DNA of 64,000 bases from Paraplanobispora siamensis (lineage in GTDB: Bacteria; Actinomycetota; Actinomycetes; Streptosporangiales; Streptosporangiaceae), in assembly GCF_016863175.1 (NCBI RefSeq), contig NZ_BOOJ01000018.1:115796-179795 (forward strand), written 5' to 3'. Each line of letters starts with the position of its first letter. The first letter of the stretch is position 1. The position numbers and the translations under genes were made by a program. Below the pieces are notes generated by a model. That model did no database searches and was not told the origin of the DNA. It saw only the letters and a list, made by a program, of their open reading frames with translations. Positions 58,754 to 64,000 of this stretch are shown piece by piece.

Positions 58754-59149
58754 ATGGCGAAGCTCAGCACCGACGAGCTCCTCGACGCTTTCAAGGAGAT
58801 GACCCTCCTTGAGCTGTCCGACTTCGTGAAGCTCTTCGAGGAGACCTTCGACGTCAAGGCTGCCGCCCCGGTCGCCGTCGCCGCCGCTCCGGCCGCCGCC
58901 GGTGCCGCCGGCGGTGGCGAGGAGGCCGAGGAGCAGGACGAGTTCGACGTCATCCTCGAGGCCGCCGGCGACAAGAAGATCCAGGTCATCAAGGAGATCC
59001 GCGCCCTGACGAGCCTGGGCCTCAAGGAGGCCAAGGACCTGGTCGACGGCGCTCCGAAGCCGGTCTTCGACGGCAAGGTCAACAAGGAGCAGGCGGAGAA
59101 GGCCAAGGCCGCCCTCGAGGGTGCCGGCGCCACCGTCACCGTCAAGTAA
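58754..59149 (+). CDS. rplL: 50S ribosomal protein L7/L12
   Basis: The 131-residue protein has an N-terminal dimerisation domain ([25 protein letters not shown]), an Ala/Pro/Gly hinge (about 35-60) and a C-terminal factor-binding domain ([31 protein letters not shown]). ATG with CGGAGGAAA upstream. It ends before a strong terminator. Confidence 0.97.
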   Translation: MAKLSTDELLDAFKEMTLLELSDFVKLFEETFDVKAAAPVAVAAAPAAAGAAGGGEEAEEQDEFDVILEAAGDKKIQVIKEIRALTSLGLKEAKDLVDGAPKPVFDGKVNKEQAEKAKAALEGAGATVTVK

Positions 59150-59162
59150 GACGCTTCACCGG

Positions 59163-59205
59163 AAAGAGCGGGTCCACCAGGTGCCGGTGGCCCGCTCTTT
59201 TCGCG
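59163..59205 (+). terminator. Terminator after rplL
   Basis: AAAGAGCGGG (59163-59172) and CCCGCTCTTT (59191-59200), with inner CCACC/GGTGG pairing, followed by TCGCG. Confidence 0.88.
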
Positions 59206-59367
59206 TTCCCGGGCACTTGTGACCCCCGTACGCCGGAGGCGGTCCGGCTCTTGTTGGACGAAGAGTCTTATTACCGTGTCGTAACGATCGCCGGATCTTA
59301 TTGGAACCACTTCCAATTCGGGCGATCGTCGCTACGGTGGGTGAACCGGTCTTCTGGAGGGCGGCAC

Positions 59368-60369
59368 GTGGGCGTCGAAGTCGTGGTGGAGGGCCTGACC
59401 AAGTCGTTCGGCAGGCAGGTCATCTGGGAGGACGTCACGCTGACGCTCCCCGCCGGAGAGATCTCCGTACTGCTCGGACCCTCCGGCACCGGCAAGTCCG
59501 TCTTCCTGAAGTCCCTGGTCGGCCTGTTGCGGCCCGACCGCGGCCACATCTGGATCGACGGCCACGACCTGGCCAACTGCGACGAGAGCACGCTGTACGA
59601 GCTGCGCAGGCTGTTCGGCGTCCTGTTCCAGGACGGGGCCCTGTTCGGGTCCCTCAGCCTCTTCGACAACATCGCCTTCCCCCTGCGCGAGCACACCAAG
59701 AAGAACGAGACCGAGATCCGTCGCATCGTGATGGAGAAGATGGACCTCGTCGGTCTCGTCGGCGCGGAGGGCAAGCTCCCCGGGGAGATCTCCGGCGGCA
59801 TGCGCAAGCGCGCCGGCCTGGCCAGGGCGCTGGTCCTGGACCCCGAGATCATCCTGTTCGACGAGCCGGACTCCGGGCTCGACCCGGTCCGCACGGCCTA
59901 CCTGAACCAGCTGATCGTGGACCTCAACGCGGAGATCGAGGCGACGTTCCTGATCGTCACGCACGACATCAACACCGCCCGTACGGTCCCCGACAGCATC
60001 GGCCTGCTGTTCCGGCGTGAACTGATCATGTTCGGGCCGCGCGAGATGCTGCTGTCCAGCGACGAACCGGTGGTGCGCCAGTTCCTCAACGCCCGCAGGC
60101 ACGGCCCGATCGGCATGTCGGAGGAGAAGGACATCTCCGAGCTGGAGGCCGAGGCGCAGCTGGGCCACGACCCGGGCGGCCTGCCCCCGATCCCGCCGCA
60201 GCTCATGCCGAGCGCGAACCGGATCCGGCGGACGCAGCGCCCGCCGGGGGAGTGGCTGGCCGCCAACGGCGTCATCCCGCCGGCGAACTCCTTCGTGGAC
60301 GACCGGGGCCGCAACTGGCTGGAGGAGTATCCCCGCCTCGTCGCGGCGCACCTCAACGGCGTGAGATGA
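59368..60369 (+). CDS. mkl: Mce-type lipid transport ATPase (Mkl/MlaF-like)
   Basis: The 333-residue ABC ATPase has Walker A GPSGTGKS, Q-loop LFQDGALFGSLS, signature ISGGMRKRAGLARAL, Walker B IILFDEPDSGLDPVR and VTHD. A C-terminal extension (about 255-333) is present, as in mycobacterial Mkl. LFGSLS and ISGGMRKR are typical of Mce/Mla ATPases. It energises Mce lipid importers in mycobacteria; position after rplJ-rplL matches Mkl there. GTG 59368 with GGAGG 7 nt upstream. No yrbE or mce genes are here, so its permease must be encoded elsewhere. Confidence 0.9.
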   Translation: MGVEVVVEGLTKSFGRQVIWEDVTLTLPAGEISVLLGPSGTGKSVFLKSLVGLLRPDRGHIWIDGHDLANCDESTLYELRRLFGVLFQDGALFGSLSLFDNIAFPLREHTKKNETEIRRIVMEKMDLVGLVGAEGKLPGEISGGMRKRAGLARALVLDPEIILFDEPDSGLDPVRTAYLNQLIVDLNAEIEATFLIVTHDINTARTVPDSIGLLFRRELIMFGPREMLLSSDEPVVRQFLNARRHGPIGMSEEKDISELEAEAQLGHDPGGLPPIPPQLMPSANRIRRTQRPPGEWLAANGVIPPANSFVDDRGRNWLEEYPRLVAAHLNGVR

Positions 60370-60461
60370 GTTCGATCCACCGTCGGTGGAGATCGGTCCG
60401 CTTTCGCTATCGTTGATGACGATCGACCGTGACGGTGTCAGCCGAGCTGGGAGATCGAACC

Positions 60462-60944
60462 GTGCTGAGGAAGCTCCTGCCCTGGTTCGCGGGCCTGTCG
60501 GCCGTCTGCCTGGCGGCGGCCGTCTTCTGGGTGGGCGGGCAGCTGCGCGAGGCCCGGGCTGCCGCCGACGACCGCCGGGCGGCGCTGCGGGCGGCCGGGG
60601 ACCACGCCCTGAGCCTGCTCTCGGTCGACCACCGCACCGTCGACGCCGGCATCCGGCGCATCCTCGACACCTCCACCGGCCACGCCAGGACCGGGTACGC
60701 CCGTGACGCCGCGACCCTGAAGGAGACGACCACCTCCGGCAAGGTTCTGCAGACGGGCGCCCTGCGCGCCGTGGGGCTCGTCTCCCTGCGGGACGGCACG
60801 GCCCGGGTGCTGGTGGTCGGGGACGCGGTGGTCTCCTCCGAGGGGAGCCGCCAGGCCCCCCGGGAGCGGTTCTACCGCTGGAGCATGGAGGTCACCAGGA
60901 CCGGGGGAGGCTGGCTCGTGTCGAAGGCGGAGCTGGTCCCGTGA
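60462..60944 (+). CDS. Mce-associated membrane protein 1
   Basis: The 160-residue protein has one N-terminal helix (about 6-26) and an extracytoplasmic alpha/beta domain. The sequence HALSLLSVDHRTVDAGIRRILDTSTGHARTGYA and the final FYRWSMEVTRTGGGWLVSKAELV match the Mce-associated (Mas) family that accompanies mce operons. GTG 60462 has GGGAG 8 nt upstream; an earlier in-frame GTG (60429) is possible. The stop overlaps the next gene (GTGA). Its partner in lipid import is inferred. Confidence 0.75.
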   Translation: MLRKLLPWFAGLSAVCLAAAVFWVGGQLREARAAADDRRAALRAAGDHALSLLSVDHRTVDAGIRRILDTSTGHARTGYARDAATLKETTTSGKVLQTGALRAVGLVSLRDGTARVLVVGDAVVSSEGSRQAPRERFYRWSMEVTRTGGGWLVSKAELVP

Positions 60945-61621
60945 GGCCCGCGAGGCTTCTTCCCGTACGGCGGGGCCTGCCGCCGATCGCCGTGACGCTG
61001 GCCGTCGTGGCGCTGGTGCTGGCCGGGGTGGCCGGGTTCATGTTCGCGGACCTGCAACGGCTGCGGTCCGGCGAGGAGGCGGGACGGCAGGCGCTGGAGG
61101 CCGCCCGGTCGGCGGCCCCGGACATGCTGTCCTACGACTACCGCACGATCGAGCAGGACCTCGCCAGGGCGGCGGGATACACCACCGGGGCGCTCACCGG
61201 GCACTACAGGCGGCTGGCCGGGAGCCTGGCGCCGGAGGCGAAGCGGCAGCGGGCGGTGCAGTCGGCCACGGTCACCGGGGCGGCCGTGGAGTCGGCCGGA
61301 CCCGACCGGGTCGACGTCCTGCTGTTCGTCGACATGAGCACGGTACGGGAGACCCCGGGCGAAGAACCCCGCCGCCAGGTCAGCCAGAGCCGGGCCCGGC
61401 TGACGATGGTCAAAACGGACTCCCGCTGGCTGGTCTCCGAGCTCTCGACCCTCCTCGGAAACCCTCCGTTCATGGCCGTGCTCGCGCGCGGCGGTTCGGG
61501 GGTTGCGTCTATGGCGACGCTGCGCGTCGCCGGCTCGGGGCGGTTCCCGGGCTCCTCGTTGCGCCTCGTCAGGGAGCCGGGCGGGGCGTGTTATGTAATT
61601 GTTAGCAAACCTTGCGTTTGA
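60941..61621 (+). CDS. Mce-associated membrane protein 2
   Basis: The 226-residue paralogue of its neighbour has a helix (about 13-33) then DMLSYDYRTIEQDLARAAGYTTGALTGHYRRLA and LTMVKTDSRWLVSELSTLL. The GTG overlaps the upstream stop, so the two are translationally coupled. The last ~45 residues (after LLGNPP) do not look like the family and include Gly/Arg-rich sequence; they may be a natural extension or result from loss of an earlier stop. mkl and these two genes form one likely operon. Confidence 0.75.
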   Translation: MRPARLLPVRRGLPPIAVTLAVVALVLAGVAGFMFADLQRLRSGEEAGRQALEAARSAAPDMLSYDYRTIEQDLARAAGYTTGALTGHYRRLAGSLAPEAKRQRAVQSATVTGAAVESAGPDRVDVLLFVDMSTVRETPGEEPRRQVSQSRARLTMVKTDSRWLVSELSTLLGNPPFMAVLARGGSGVASMATLRVAGSGRFPGSSLRLVREPGGACYVIVSKPCV

Positions 61622-62021
61622 GGAAGGTTTGAGGGCGGGTAGATCCGCATGGCGACAGTCGAGCGCGGGTCGGGCAACGGCCAGCGCCCGATCCGTCGGG
61701 CGGCGGGTGTTAGCCGTTTCCGGGTCCGGGGTAGTGTTCTGGATCCGGTGGCGCGCACGGGTCGTGCGACGGGAGAAGTCGCAGCTTCGCGGCGGTTTGC
61801 CGGTGGAAATGTCGCCTTCCGGGCTTGACGTTTCGCCGCCGACGGGCGATGCTGCGACCAACGTGGAGCATGCAGCGAGACTGGGGTGGACAGGCGTGTG
61901 CCGTTCGGCTACACTGCCCCTTTGCGCTGCCCTTTGACGACCCGCTTCTTTTGGTGCTCCGATGCATGGTCGTCTGGCGTGCGTGTAGTCAGTCCGCCGC
62001 GAGCCCTCGGAAGGACATCTG
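61622..62021. other. Intergenic region upstream of rpoB
   Basis: This 400-bp stretch has no credible gene. It contains the rpoB promoter at 61887-61915 and about 100 nt of leader. I saw no clear terminator for the Mce-associated operon. Confidence 0.6.
61887..61915 (+). promoter_or_regulatory. rpoB promoter
   Basis: TGGACA (61887-61892) and TACACT (61910-61915) are 17 bp apart, close to consensus. Transcription would start near 61922. Confidence 0.7.

Positions 62022-64000
<1,979 letters not shown>

Overview
The window is high-GC DNA from a filamentous actinobacterium. Gene order and content point to the Streptosporangiales (Streptosporangium/Nonomuraea-like). The evidence is GTG/TTG starts, TANNNT leaderless promoters, paired class F sortases, DUF1772/DUF4267-TetR pairs, and the conserved tRNA-Trp-secE-nusG-rplK-rplA ... 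rplJ-rplL-mkl-rpoB block. The family assignment is inference; the class and order of genes are read directly.

Region by region. (1) 1-6565, minus strand: the 5' part of a biosynthetic operon, read as type II thioesterase fused to an Sfp-type phosphopantetheinyl transferase, then an A-T-C-A-T NRPS, then a polyketide synthase that leaves the window. All junctions are ATGA overlaps, and a candidate promoter/operator lies at 6693-6736. (2) 7318-14124: a GT2 glycosyltransferase, a Co/Ni ECF transporter (cbiM/N fusion, cbiQ, cbiO), a STAS anti-anti-sigma factor and an SDR/enoyl-CoA hydratase pair. (3) 14280-24894: housekeeping and regulation (rhomboid protease, TetR with DUF1772 partner, serC, citrate synthase, pdxH, MFS exporter, DtxR/IdeR repressor, PAS-GAF-SpoIIE-HATPase phosphatase, alpha/beta hydrolase). 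(4) 24920-28391: a 53-aa membrane protein, a lipoprotein, an MCP-PilZ fusion and an acyl-CoA dehydrogenase. (5) 28623-35224: two tandem wall-protein plus class F sortase modules, the second translationally coupled to a DUF2079 membrane protein. (6) 35508-43616: a secreted CBM2-PL11 rhamnogalacturonan lyase, TetR/DUF4267, a thiolase, a small basic protein, a large acyl-CoA dehydrogenase and a methyltransferase. (7) 44020-52606: a mirrored signalling island with two 680-residue STAND ATPase/TPR proteins flanking two ECF sigma operons, each with its own membrane partner (one carries a PASTA domain), and an adenosine deaminase-like gene in the middle. (8) 52746-64000: aspartate aminotransferase, tRNA-Trp, secE, nusG, rplK, rplA, a lipoprotein, the L10 leader, rplJ, rplL, an Mce-type ATPase with two Mce-associated membrane proteins, and the 5' two thirds of rpoB, which runs off the window end.

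How the genes work together. The NRPS/PKS operon carries its own carrier-protein activation and editing enzymes as one protein. The sortase modules look self-contained: each sortase follows a secreted protein ending in a GAxTG-type sorting signal, a membrane helix and arginines. The STAND/ECF island is the strongest candidate for an undescribed system. Its STAND proteins lack any DNA-binding domain, so if they affect transcription they probably act through the neighbouring sigma factors. Fatty-acid genes (SDR/ECH, two ACADs, thiolase) are scattered, and two of them have clean dyad operators in their promoters.
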